A stretch of 64,000 nt of DNA from an uncultured Oceanospirillaceae bacterium (GTDB taxonomy: Bacteria; Pseudomonadota; Gammaproteobacteria; Pseudomonadales; Balneatricaceae): the NCBI GenBank assembly GCA_937138495.1, contig CAKZPE010000006.1, forward strand, positions 62,001 through 126,000, in the 5' to 3' direction. Position numbers and translations under genes: made by a program. Positions 8,632 to 16,889 of this stretch are shown here, one piece after another. How positions within the stretch are numbered: position 1 is the stretch's first letter; each line of letters opens with the position of its first letter. The notes beneath the pieces were generated by a model that saw only the letters and a list, made by a program, of their open reading frames with translations, had not been told where the DNA came from and made no database searches.

Positions 8632-9909
8632 TTAGTTTGATACGACAGACGGATTGTCCAGGCTGTCGGAACCTTCCAGTTCGATACCGTCCAGATCCAG
8701 TGCGCCGATGATCTTTTCAATGGTCTTGGTTTCATCAACCAGGCCATCAACAGCGTCCTGTACAACCTGGTTACCAGCTGTGTTGCCTGCGCCGATCAGT
8801 ACGTCGAAGGTTTCACCAGCTTCACCACGGTCAGCCATGACCTGCATCGCATCCTGAGTTTTCTTCAGTTTCATCTGCATCTCTTTGTCCAGCTCAGGTG
8901 CTTTAGCAGCGACCAGATCAGACAGGCTAGGACCGGAAACCACCTGACCGTTTACGCGGGTGTAAGACCCTTCGTATACGTTCATGATGCCTTTCGCGTC
9001 ATAGAAGTGAGACCAGTGAGTGTTATCAGAGAAGCAATCATGCTCTTCTTCCGGATCGTGCAGCATCAGACCCAGCTTGGTGCGCTCACCCGCCAGTTCG
9101 CCGTATGCCAGGGAACCCATGCCGGTCAGCATGGTAGACAGACCGCCTTTTTCACCCTTAGCCATCAGATCCTTACGGGCAGCACCATCGGCTTCCCAGT
9201 TCGCAACCATTTCTTTCAGATCAGAGATCATCAGAGTGGTTGCAGCCTGCAGGTAGTCACGGCGACGGTCGCAGTTACCACCGGTGCAGTTGTCTACATC
9301 AAAGTCAGTTGCAGGACGGTTACCGGCACCTTTCTCGTTACCGTTCAGGTCCTGGCCCCACAGCAGGAATTCGATTGCGTGGTAACCGCTGGCAACGTTC
9401 GCTTCTACGCCGTCAACTTCTTGCAGCTGTTCTGCAATCAGAGCCGGTGTAATAGTGGTTGCGTCGATTTCTACGCCACCAACATTCAGCTTAGCGTTGG
9501 CGATAACGTTCGCCGCGTAAGCCGGGTTTTCGTCAGACTCTTCGCCGTAGCTGGAAGCGTCAACGTAGTCGATCAGGCCTTCATCCAGCGGCCATGCGTT
9601 TACTTTACCTTCCCAGTCATCAACGATGGCGTTACCGAAACGGTACACTTCGGACTGCTGGTAAGGTACACGGGCAGCGATCCAGGCTTCACGGGCAGCT
9701 TTCAGCGTGGCATCAGACGGGTTAGCTAACAGCTTTTCCAGGCTGCTCTGCAGATCCATTGCAGTGTTCAGAGAGTCTTCATACTTTGCCTGTGCGATGT
9801 TGGCATAGTTGTCCAGAACTGCCTGAGCAGATACGTCTTTAGCGAATGCCTGGCCACCAGCAGCCAGCATTGCAACCGTCAGAGCGGCCGGTGCGAAAAG
9901 CTTTTTCAT
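8632..9909 (-). CDS. irpA: Imelysin family iron-regulated protein (IrpA-like)
   Basis: A 425-residue exported imelysin with a clear Sec signal (MKKLFAPAAL to QAFAK, cleavage about residue 23). The canonical GxHxxE site is intact at 175-180 (GYHAIE), inside SGYHAIEFLLWGQDLNG. A cysteine pair (CTGGNC) follows near residue 207, and there are several acidic segments. IrpA-type proteins are among the most strongly iron-repressed products in cyanobacteria and marine proteobacteria and are thought to bind iron in the periplasm or at the surface. This is the first gene of a four-gene operon. A candidate Fur operator lies 60-78 bp upstream. The gene symbol is by family resemblance, not by orthology. 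Confidence 0.88.
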   Translation of the reverse strand: MKKLFAPAALTVAMLAAGGQAFAKDVSAQAVLDNYANIAQAKYEDSLNTAMDLQSSLEKLLANPSDATLKAAREAWIAARVPYQQSEVYRFGNAIVDDWEGKVNAWPLDEGLIDYVDASSYGEESDENPAYAANVIANAKLNVGGVEIDATTITPALIAEQLQEVDGVEANVASGYHAIEFLLWGQDLNGNEKGAGNRPATDFDVDNCTGGNCDRRRDYLQAATTLMISDLKEMVANWEADGAARKDLMAKGEKGGLSTMLTGMGSLAYGELAGERTKLGLMLHDPEEEHDCFSDNTHWSHFYDAKGIMNVYEGSYTRVNGQVVSGPSLSDLVAAKAPELDKEMQMKLKKTQDAMQVMADRGEAGETFDVLIGAGNTAGNQVVQDAVDGLVDETKTIEKIIGALDLDGIELEGSDSLDNPSVVSN

Positions 9910-9968
9910 TGTTCTATCTTCCTGTGAGTAGCATTGGTATGCGTAATAGTAGGCGGAAGATTAATTGA

Positions 9969-9987
9969 AACAAGAATGATTCGCAAT
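9969..9987 (-). promoter_or_regulatory. Candidate Fur box and promoter of the imelysin operon
   Basis: The 19-bp site aacaagaatgattcgcaat resembles the classical Fur operator core GAGAATGATTCTC. It overlaps a tentative minus-strand promoter (TTGCGA at 9981-9986, 17-bp spacer, TAATCT at 9958-9963). It matches a second site before the TonB receptor gene at 15 of 19 positions. Binding by Fur is inference; the promoter hexamers are weak. Confidence 0.6.
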
Positions 9988-10185
9988 AGGATTTTTAAAT
10001 GACAATTGATCCTGATCATAAAGCGGCCGGGTAAAATGTTTTAAATCAGTCTCTCAGGGTTTACATGAATAAAACGTCAAAAAACGCTAACACGATTGAT
10101 TTTTATTTATATTGCCCTGGCTGGTCTGAGAAAACATTGATCTGGGTAGGTAATAAAGCAAACTCTGTGAAAATTCTTCAGGCTG

Positions 10186-10222
10186 GGATAAATAACCAGC
10201 CGGGATGGTTTATCCCGGCCGG
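10186..10222 (-). terminator. Intrinsic terminator of the RoxA-like gene
   Basis: On the minus strand a GC-rich stem of about 10 bp (ccggccggga / tcccggctgg, one mismatch) with a 7-nt loop is followed by ttatttat. It lies just after the stop at 10233. Confidence 0.75.
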
Positions 10223-10232
10223 ATGGCGTGTA

Positions 10233-12311
10233 TTACAGCGTCTTAATATAAGCGAGTAATGCTGTGCGTTGCTGTTTATTCAGTGCCGGACCAATAATAC
10301 CGGTCTGGCTTTTTCCTTCTGACTGATAATCAGCTGAAAATTCATGGCCACGGTTGCTGTTTCCCGGTAGCCGGGTATCGACGATGAATCTTCCCTGACG
10401 GTAGAAGCTGTGCTCAGGCCCGTTTTTTTCTAACGCGTCATTGAGTGCTGGATCCTGTTTAATGCCGATACTTTCAATGTCTATTTCGGTACTGCCCAGC
10501 TGAACAAACCGTGGTCGCTGCTCTGCCGGCATCAGTAAATCTTCAATGCTGGCGACGGAACCGTTGTGTAAATAAGGGGCGGTAGCCCAGATACCGTTTA
10601 GTGGCCGTGCTTTGTAACCTGCCCCGGCTTGCAGACAGTTTGGTCTGTTGCCTTCGAGTTTTTCCTGTTGTTCTTTATCGGTGACAGCGTTGGCAGCAAA
10701 CCACTGGTCATTCACCTGCTGTACTGTGGCACCTAACGCCAGTGCAAAATTCAGTTGCGGGCCATCGGTTACCCGGACAGGCATCAATGTATCTTTATTT
10801 TTATATTTATATTCGCCGCTTTCAGGATAATTCGGATCAGGAACCTCAACCGCCAGGCAAACCTCTGTATCCAGGCCTAAGGCTTGTTTCTCACTTACAG
10901 TTTGACTGGTTTGGTTGTTGACGCGACCACTGGTGCTCACGGTGCGTTCTGCCAGCACTCTGGCCTGTGCCGGGTCAGTCCCAATCTCGTCCAGCGGAAT
11001 AATGTTTAACTTAAGATAGCTCTCAGCAGTGAATTGTCGGGTACCGTCCGCTGTGTAGTATTCGATAGGTTTAAAGTTGTTCCAGATCTGTTCGGAATCT
11101 AAAGGCGGTAAATGGCATTTCTGACAGTGCGCGGCATACAGTTTTTTGCCTTCATGCTGTAACTGATCTTCTGCTGAAGATAAGCCGAACGGCCATGCCG
11201 GTGCCTGTAACCCGCCAAATTTTTTAGCCGTTAAAGGGTTCTTTTCACCCCCTAATGCAGTTTCTATCCAATTCAGGTTGTTAACCGGCACGCTGGATGA
11301 GTAACGTTGCTGGCCGGCCGGTGCGTCGTAGTTAACCGCTGCCTGCACACCCAGTGCTTCTCCTGAGTTACGGATCAGTGGTTGCATGATTGAGCCGTCA
11401 TACTGAACCCAGTCAAACCAGGAGACGGTCCATAAATGGGGGTAGGCCACAGGCGCGTTAATGGCGACGTAATTTTCATAGCGCTTAGGGCCAAAGGCAA
11501 ATACCTGGTTGCCAATGCGGTTCAGTGCGTCCAGACGGGCAAAGCCTTCCTGTACAGCTATGTCGCCAGGTTGTGCTGCTTGTGCTTTAGCAACATTTTC
11601 GAGTTGAGTGGCCAGCTCGATTTTGGTGGCGGGTGAATAGTTATGCTTCAAAACGCGTTTGGCAAACCGGTCGAAACGGCCATCAAATACAGGCAGTTTT
11701 GAGGAAAACACTGTTTGCGCGAGTGCCGATCCGAGGGTTTTGGTTAGCAGGGGTAAATCAAATGAGGCCGGCCCACCTTCAATAATGTAATCGGTATCGT
11801 TATGGGTAATCCGGGCGGTATGGCAGCCTGCACAGGTGAAGCCAACACTGGTTACGCTGTGTTCTAAGCCCTGCAGGTGCTGGTATTCAGTGATGGCAAG
11901 TCCGACAGGTAAACCATATGGGTTAGCCGGTGACTGGCTGGCTTTAATGAAGCCGTGTCGCAGCAGATAGTCATCAGCTGTAAATAACGGGTTTTCAAAA
12001 AATACAGATCCTAAAGGGCTGTTATTCGGCGCTTCTAAAGCCATAAACCATTCCAGTGGTATAGGTAAGGTGCTGGTTCCCTGGCTTATATGTGAAAATC
12101 GGTTTATGTCTGATTTACTCCAGTTTTGCTTCAGATGGACCTGTTGATTGTCGTAATCAACCGGGCTGAGTTCAGGAGGGGTCAGAACATCGATAAAGGC
12201 TTTAAAGCGGTCATTATTAATGGTTAGCAGAACACTGCTGATTAGCGCTATAAATAGCCAGACTCTTTTGCATCTCAGGAGGGCAGCTATATTTATATTT
12301 GGCAGTTGCAT
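10233..12311 (-). CDS. RoxA-like di-heme c-type cytochrome
   Basis: A 692-residue protein with an N-terminal membrane anchor (about residues 14-31) and two heme c sites: CAGCH at 160-164 and CQKCH at 396-400. Conserved-looking segments include HLWTVSWFDWVQYDGS, PLIRNSGEALGV and, near the end, NGIWATAPYLHNGSV followed by RPRFVQLGSTEIDIESIGI. This pattern is seen in the RoxA-like branch of the cytochrome c peroxidase/MauG superfamily, whose founder cleaves polyisoprene oxidatively. Most marine members have no known substrate. The start is preceded by AAAAGGAA. It is transcribed alone, in the same direction as the iron operon but upstream of it, with its own terminator. Heme-binding and periplasmic location are secure; substrate is unknown. 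Confidence 0.75.
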   Translation of the reverse strand: MQLPNINIAALLRCKRVWLFIALISSVLLTINNDRFKAFIDVLTPPELSPVDYDNQQVHLKQNWSKSDINRFSHISQGTSTLPIPLEWFMALEAPNNSPLGSVFFENPLFTADDYLLRHGFIKASQSPANPYGLPVGLAITEYQHLQGLEHSVTSVGFTCAGCHTARITHNDTDYIIEGGPASFDLPLLTKTLGSALAQTVFSSKLPVFDGRFDRFAKRVLKHNYSPATKIELATQLENVAKAQAAQPGDIAVQEGFARLDALNRIGNQVFAFGPKRYENYVAINAPVAYPHLWTVSWFDWVQYDGSIMQPLIRNSGEALGVQAAVNYDAPAGQQRYSSSVPVNNLNWIETALGGEKNPLTAKKFGGLQAPAWPFGLSSAEDQLQHEGKKLYAAHCQKCHLPPLDSEQIWNNFKPIEYYTADGTRQFTAESYLKLNIIPLDEIGTDPAQARVLAERTVSTSGRVNNQTSQTVSEKQALGLDTEVCLAVEVPDPNYPESGEYKYKNKDTLMPVRVTDGPQLNFALALGATVQQVNDQWFAANAVTDKEQQEKLEGNRPNCLQAGAGYKARPLNGIWATAPYLHNGSVASIEDLLMPAEQRPRFVQLGSTEIDIESIGIKQDPALNDALEKNGPEHSFYRQGRFIVDTRLPGNSNRGHEFSADYQSEGKSQTGIIGPALNKQQRTALLAYIKTL

Positions 12312-12534
12312 AGAAAATTCCTTTTATTTTTATGCCTGTCCGGGTAGGACAGGGTCCTCTTCAGTTGGGTCATGCAGTGGCTTGTCACGGTGCCGCTGGT
12401 TATTTTTAGGGTCGGTTGCCTGAGTTTTCTGAATTGTATTATGGGATGTTTGCTTTAATTGTCCATATTCGACGTGCTGCTATTGAGTTGTGCGAGTTGA
12501 ACAAAGGAGTACAGGAAGGTACAGGTGGTTTTTT

Positions 12535-13050
12535 ATGCTGACAGATTTACACGGGTTATGCCGTTACATGGCCTGGTCTAACCGGGTGTTTTATCAGGCG
12601 GTTGCTGAGCTGCCTGAAGGGGAAGCAGAGCGGCAGCGCCCCATGCTGTTTGGCAGCATTGTTCACCTGCTGCATCATGTTTACGCCATGGATGTTGTCT
12701 GGCAGCAGCACATGATTGTCGGCTCACATGACTATCAGCAGCGTAATCCTCCGGCCTGCTCTTTCGGGGAGTTACGGCAGCTTCAGGCGGCGCTGGATGA
12801 CTGGTTTGTGGAATATGTAACGCACCTTAGCCGGGCGAAGGCCTGTGAAGTCATCGGGTTTGAATTTATCGGTGGGGGACAGGGCAATATGACCCGGGCG
12901 GCGATGATTCAGCATGTGGTTAACCATACGTCTTATCACCGGGGGCATATCGAAGGGGTGTTCTATCAGTTAGGGGTTGAGCCACCCACGACAGATATCC
13001 CGGTGTTTCTCCGGGATAACTGCAGCGGTTTTGGCGGACGGTTATCCTGA
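12535..13050 (+). CDS. DinB-family (DUF664-like) protein
   Basis: A 171-residue four-helix-bundle protein of the DinB/YfiT-like superfamily. The candidate metal-binding histidines are visible in HLLHHVYAMD and in the terminal helix NHTSYHRGHI, which fits the superfamily pattern NHxxxHRGxI. Members include thiol-dependent S-transferases (maleylpyruvate isomerase, bacillithiol transferases) and damage-inducible proteins of unknown role. I chose ATG 12535 because the fold starts at once (LHGLCRYMAWSNR); an in-frame GTG at 12490 would add 15 residues. Its 3' end overlaps the convergent ABC permease gene by 9 nt. It stands alone, with no hint of the substrate. Confidence 0.82.
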   Translation: MLTDLHGLCRYMAWSNRVFYQAVAELPEGEAERQRPMLFGSIVHLLHHVYAMDVVWQQHMIVGSHDYQQRNPPACSFGELRQLQAALDDWFVEYVTHLSRAKACEVIGFEFIGGGQGNMTRAAMIQHVVNHTSYHRGHIEGVFYQLGVEPPTTDIPVFLRDNCSGFGGRLS

Positions 13051-15492
13051 TTTCAGCAAGCGGTAACTGTCTGTCAGGCTGAGGTTGCCACGGATCAGGC
13101 TGCCCAGTCCGGCAAAGATGGCTGTGGCGATCAGCGGCAGGCAGAGCCACATCCAGGGATGCAATACTACCTCCAGTTCAAATACCAGAGTATTGATCAG
13201 GCCCAATAGCAGTTCAGCAATAAGAACGGCAATGGTGCCGCAGGTCAGGCCCAGTAACGTGAATTCCAGCCGGTCCAGTTGCAGGGTTTGTTTGGCGGAT
13301 GCCCCCAGTGTTTGCAGCATAGCGCCTTCATAGCGCCGTTGTGCCAGTTCCTGCTGTAAAATTGTGATCAGCATGATACTGCCGCTGAGTAACGTCAGGA
13401 GCATGATCAGCGTGGCCGCCGCACTGAGCTTATCGATAATTCCCTGTGCCCTGACGATCAGCCGGTCAATGTCGATCAGCGTAATGGTGGGGAAGGCTTT
13501 TATCAGCGCATTACTCAGGTGCTTTTGCTCTGGCTTCAGCTGAAAACTGGTGATCAGGGTCGCCGGTAACTGATCCAGCATGCCCGGTGCGAAGATCAGG
13601 TAGAAGGTGGGCTGATATGAGTCCCAGTTCACTTCCCGGATACTGGTGACTTTACCACTGACCGTCTGGCCGGCAATGCTGAAGCCTACTTCATCCCCCA
13701 GGCCGACGCCCAGCTCATCTGCCAGCTCTGCTTCCATCGATATGCCGGAGTCTTCGCCGTGCCACTGACCGCTGAGAATCGTGTTGTGATCCGGTAATTC
13801 TGAGCGCCAGGTGAGGTTCAGTTCCCGTTGCAAGGCGTGGTGTTTTTGCTGTTCTTCGTTGAGTACTGCAGTCAGGGGCTGCTGACGGATTTCTGTTAAG
13901 CGGCCCCGTACCATCGGATAAACATTGGCTTTAATCCGGTTCTCAGTCAGCCAGTCGGTAAACCGTTCTCCTTCCCATGGCTGCACATTCAGTACGACAT
14001 TGTTGGGTGCGTCGGTCGGTAACTGAGCCTGCCACTGGTTCAGCAGTTCGTTGCGGGTGAGTAACAGCACCGCCATGATTGCCAGTAATACAGAAAAGAC
14101 TCCCGCCTGCAGTTTATGCCAGTGGCGTTGCTGGCGAAGCCGCAGGGTGAGCAGGGCGCTCAGTCGCAGCTTATGTTTGGCCGTTGCTGCACTGAACAGC
14201 AGGGCTTTTTGTGCCAGCGTGCCGGCCAGCCAGCCGAGAATCAGCAGAGCGCTAGTCGCGATCAGTGGCAGGACAAGTGAACCGATATACAGGCTGATAA
14301 CCAGAATCAGCAAGGCGGTACAGAGCAGATATAACCAGCGATTGCTCCGCTGGCCTGCATCTGACCGTATCATTTGCATGATGGAAACGTTGCCCAGCGG
14401 CAGTAGCGTCGGCAGCCCTAAGGCAAACAGAATCACCAGTGCCAGCAAAGGGCTGGTAATTACAGAGCTGATGGCCAGTGGGGCCGGATTACGGATAAAT
14501 TCACTCAGCTGGCTGATCAGCAGTTCATGCATCAGGTAACCTGTCAGGGCGCCGAGTACGGCGGCAAACAGCCAGCCGGCGTGCAATTGCAGGGTGTACA
14601 GCCAGCCCAACTGACGGGGTGACAGGCCCAGGCTCAGCAGCAGGGCACAACGGTTGTGCTGATCTGCCGCATAGCGCTGTAAGCTGAGCAGGATGGCGAC
14701 CGCTCCTAACAGAATGGCCATCAGGGCACTGAGCTTCAGGTACTGGTTGGCATTGCCCATGGCGTTGCCGTCTATTTCCCGTTCTTTGCTGGCACTGAAA
14801 ATTCGCTGATGTGCCGGCAGCGTTTCCTGCCACTGTGCTTCCAGCTCATTGATCAGAGGTTGCGGGCCGGCAATCATCAGCCGGAATCCTGCCCGGCTTC
14901 CCGGGGCCATAATGCCGGTTGCGTCTAACTGATCGGCGCGCATCAGAATCTGTGGATTAAAGCGGGAGAATCCGCCTCCCTGGACCGGGCTGTCGGTCAT
15001 GATGTGACTGACGGTAAATTCACTGTATCCCAGATAAATTTTATCCCCCAGCTGAATGTTCAGCCGGTCCAGCAGGGCTTGCTCTGCCCAGACGGTACCG
15101 GTGTCCGGTGTGGGCGGGTGTTTTGCCGGAAGGGTGCTGATTTTACCCCGCAGCGGATAAGGGGCTGCAACCGCCCGGATGGTACTGAGTACGTTTTGTT
15201 CATCGGTTTCGGCCATGCTGATGAACTGGGTCAGGGTGGTGGTGCGCAGGGCCGGATTCAGTGAGTCTGTACGTTGCTGCAGCTTGATGGGGCGGCTGCT
15301 GCTGAGGATCATGTCTGCGCCCATCAGTTCAGCCCCCTGGCGGCTGAGGCTGGAATAAATACGGTCACTGGTGGTGGTCAGCAGAGTGACCAGTGAGGTC
15401 ATGACAAACAGCGCCAGCAATAAGGTCAGCCAGTCGCTGCGCCGCCACTGGCTGCGGAACTGACGCCAGGCAAGTGTGCGGACCGGGCTCAT
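13042..15492 (-). CDS. ABC transporter permease, YbbP-like (FtsX/MacB type)
   Basis: An 816-residue inner-membrane permease, close in length to E. coli YbbP. A first helix at about 23-43 is followed by a large periplasmic domain, a central group of helices, a second periplasmic domain (including GLGDEVGFSIAGQ) and a final FtsX-type set of helices. This is the duplicated FtsX architecture of type VII ABC systems, which do mechanical work on lipoproteins or lipids in the envelope rather than transporting through a pore. The start at 15492 overlaps the stop of the ATPase gene (ATGA); an upstream in-frame start at 15543 would run back into the ATPase gene. With the ATPase it forms the YbbAP complex, whose role in E. 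coli is still poorly defined. Confidence 0.9.
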   Translation of the reverse strand: MSPVRTLAWRQFRSQWRRSDWLTLLLALFVMTSLVTLLTTTSDRIYSSLSRQGAELMGADMILSSSRPIKLQQRTDSLNPALRTTTLTQFISMAETDEQNVLSTIRAVAAPYPLRGKISTLPAKHPPTPDTGTVWAEQALLDRLNIQLGDKIYLGYSEFTVSHIMTDSPVQGGGFSRFNPQILMRADQLDATGIMAPGSRAGFRLMIAGPQPLINELEAQWQETLPAHQRIFSASKEREIDGNAMGNANQYLKLSALMAILLGAVAILLSLQRYAADQHNRCALLLSLGLSPRQLGWLYTLQLHAGWLFAAVLGALTGYLMHELLISQLSEFIRNPAPLAISSVITSPLLALVILFALGLPTLLPLGNVSIMQMIRSDAGQRSNRWLYLLCTALLILVISLYIGSLVLPLIATSALLILGWLAGTLAQKALLFSAATAKHKLRLSALLTLRLRQQRHWHKLQAGVFSVLLAIMAVLLLTRNELLNQWQAQLPTDAPNNVVLNVQPWEGERFTDWLTENRIKANVYPMVRGRLTEIRQQPLTAVLNEEQQKHHALQRELNLTWRSELPDHNTILSGQWHGEDSGISMEAELADELGVGLGDEVGFSIAGQTVSGKVTSIREVNWDSYQPTFYLIFAPGMLDQLPATLITSFQLKPEQKHLSNALIKAFPTITLIDIDRLIVRAQGIIDKLSAAATLIMLLTLLSGSIMLITILQQELAQRRYEGAMLQTLGASAKQTLQLDRLEFTLLGLTCGTIAVLIAELLLGLINTLVFELEVVLHPWMWLCLPLIATAIFAGLGSLIRGNLSLTDSYRLLKSG

Positions 15493-16178
15493 AGGTTCTG
15501 CTCGGTTAGCTGGCCATCGGCAAGGAGAAACTGGCGGTCGCAACGGTTTGCCAGTTGTGGGTCATGGGTAATCAGGACCAGAGTGGAGCCGCTTTCTTTG
15601 CTAACCTCAAATAACAGGGAAATGATTTTTTCGCCGGTTTTGGTGTCCAGATTACCGGTAGGTTCGTCGGCAAACAGTAAATTTGGCCGGGTGACGAATG
15701 CCCGGGCGATGGCGACCCGCTGACGCTCCCCGCCGGATAACTGTGCAGGGAGGTGGTTCATACGGGCACCCAGACCCACCTGCTCCAGCCAGTGAGCGGC
15801 CTGTTGCTGGCTGTCGCCGGCGCCCTGAATATCCAGAGGCAGCTGAACATTTTCCAGGGCGGTCAGTTCGTTGAGGAGGTGAAAGGACTGGAAGACAAAA
15901 CTGATGTGTTCAGCACGCCAGCGGGCTTTTGCTTCGTTATCCAGCGTGTTTAAATCAGTACCCGCCAGGGAAATGGTACCGGCGCTGGGGGTATCCAGAC
16001 AGGCTAGCAGGCTGAGAAGGGTTGATTTACCGGAGCCGGATGCGCCGAGAATTGCGACCCTTTCTCCCTGTTTAATTTGTAAATCAAGTGCGTTAAAAAG
16101 GGTTATCGCACCTTCACTGCTGGTAAATGTTTTTGCCAGCTGGCGGGCATCAATCGCAAAAGAGGATGGCATCGACAT
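15489..16178 (-). CDS. ybbA: ABC transporter ATPase, YbbA-like
   Basis: A 229-residue ABC ATPase, the same size as E. coli YbbA (228). Walker A GASGSGKST is at residues 45-53, the signature LSGGERQR follows at about 143-150, and Walker B LLFADEPTGNLD comes shortly after, with a switch histidine in LITHDPQLA. It belongs to the LolD/MacB-like group that pairs with FtsX-type permeases. The start codon (bases 16176-16178 on the minus strand) lies on the same CATG as the tesA start codon on the plus strand. A second ATG at 16172 is also possible. The gene order tesA / ybbA-ybbP is the same as in E. coli, which supports the assignment. Confidence 0.92.
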   Translation of the reverse strand: MSMPSSFAIDARQLAKTFTSSEGAITLFNALDLQIKQGERVAILGASGSGKSTLLSLLACLDTPSAGTISLAGTDLNTLDNEAKARWRAEHISFVFQSFHLLNELTALENVQLPLDIQGAGDSQQQAAHWLEQVGLGARMNHLPAQLSGGERQRVAIARAFVTRPNLLFADEPTGNLDTKTGEKIISLLFEVSKESGSTLVLITHDPQLANRCDRQFLLADGQLTEQNL

Positions 16179-16785
16179 GAAGTTTTACCGTTTACTGTTT
16201 CTGTTAGTCATATTTAGTAGCAGCGCCAGTGCCAAAACTATGCTGGTACTGGGCGACAGCTTATCTGCTGCCTATGGTATGCAGCAACAACAGGGCTGGG
16301 TGGCCTTGCTGCAGGAACGTTTATCTGAGCAGTTCTTCGAAGTTGACGTGGTCAATGCCAGCATCAGCGGAGAAACACTCAGCGGCGGACTCACCCGTCT
16401 GCCGGTCTTACTTGAAAGGCACCAGCCGGATTACATCGTGCTGGAGCTGGGTGCCAACGACGGTTTACGGGGTGGCAATGTAAAAGTCATCGAAAAAAAC
16501 CTCCGCAAACTGACGGCCACTGCGACCGAAAGCGGTGCCCGGGTTCTGTTACTGGGTATTCGTCTGCCGCCCAACTATGGACCACGTTATACCGAAAACT
16601 TTTTCAGTCTGTATGAGCAGGCCGCCGTAGAATACAAAACGTATCGGGTGCCTTTCCTGTTAGAGAACGTCGCGCTGGATCCGAAAATGATGCAGTCCGA
16701 CGGTTTACATCCTAACGTCATCGCCCAGCCGGTATTGCTGGATACGGTCTGGCCGATAATGGAGATTATGCTGCGTAAGCCGTAA
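16177..16785 (+). CDS. tesA: TesA-like multifunctional esterase / acyl-CoA thioesterase I
   Basis: A 202-residue exported SGNH hydrolase with a signal peptide ending near SASA/K19. Block I is GDSLSAAYGM with the nucleophile Ser28. The Asn of block III is in GANDG, and the catalytic Asp/His are in SDGLHPN. This matches the TesA/ApeA/PldC group (E. coli TAP: thioesterase I, arylesterase, lysophospholipase L1), acting in the periplasm. I chose ATG 16177 for the signal peptide and the AGAGGA site ten bases upstream; longer reading in this frame runs back through the ATPase gene and is not credible. The promoter and ribosome-binding site must lie within ybbA coding sequence, since the two divergent genes overlap at their starts. 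Confidence 0.93.
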   Translation: MKFYRLLFLLVIFSSSASAKTMLVLGDSLSAAYGMQQQQGWVALLQERLSEQFFEVDVVNASISGETLSGGLTRLPVLLERHQPDYIVLELGANDGLRGGNVKVIEKNLRKLTATATESGARVLLLGIRLPPNYGPRYTENFFSLYEQAAVEYKTYRVPFLLENVALDPKMMQSDGLHPNVIAQPVLLDTVWPIMEIMLRKP

Positions 16786-16889
16786 AAGAAAAGTTAAGAA
16801 AGGTAAAGTTGTACCCGTGGCAACCGGACTAACCGCCTTTCAGCCACGGATTACAGGCTCTTGTACACAGACAGCTGACGCTGAATGGA

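Noticed and set aside
10065..10259. Plus-strand 64-codon frame after irpA
   Set aside because: It runs through the terminator hairpin and into the 3' end of the RoxA-like gene, and resembles no protein I know.
15904..16176. N-terminal extension of TesA through the ATPase gene
   Set aside because: It is antisense to ybbA and would put 91 residues before a normal signal peptide.
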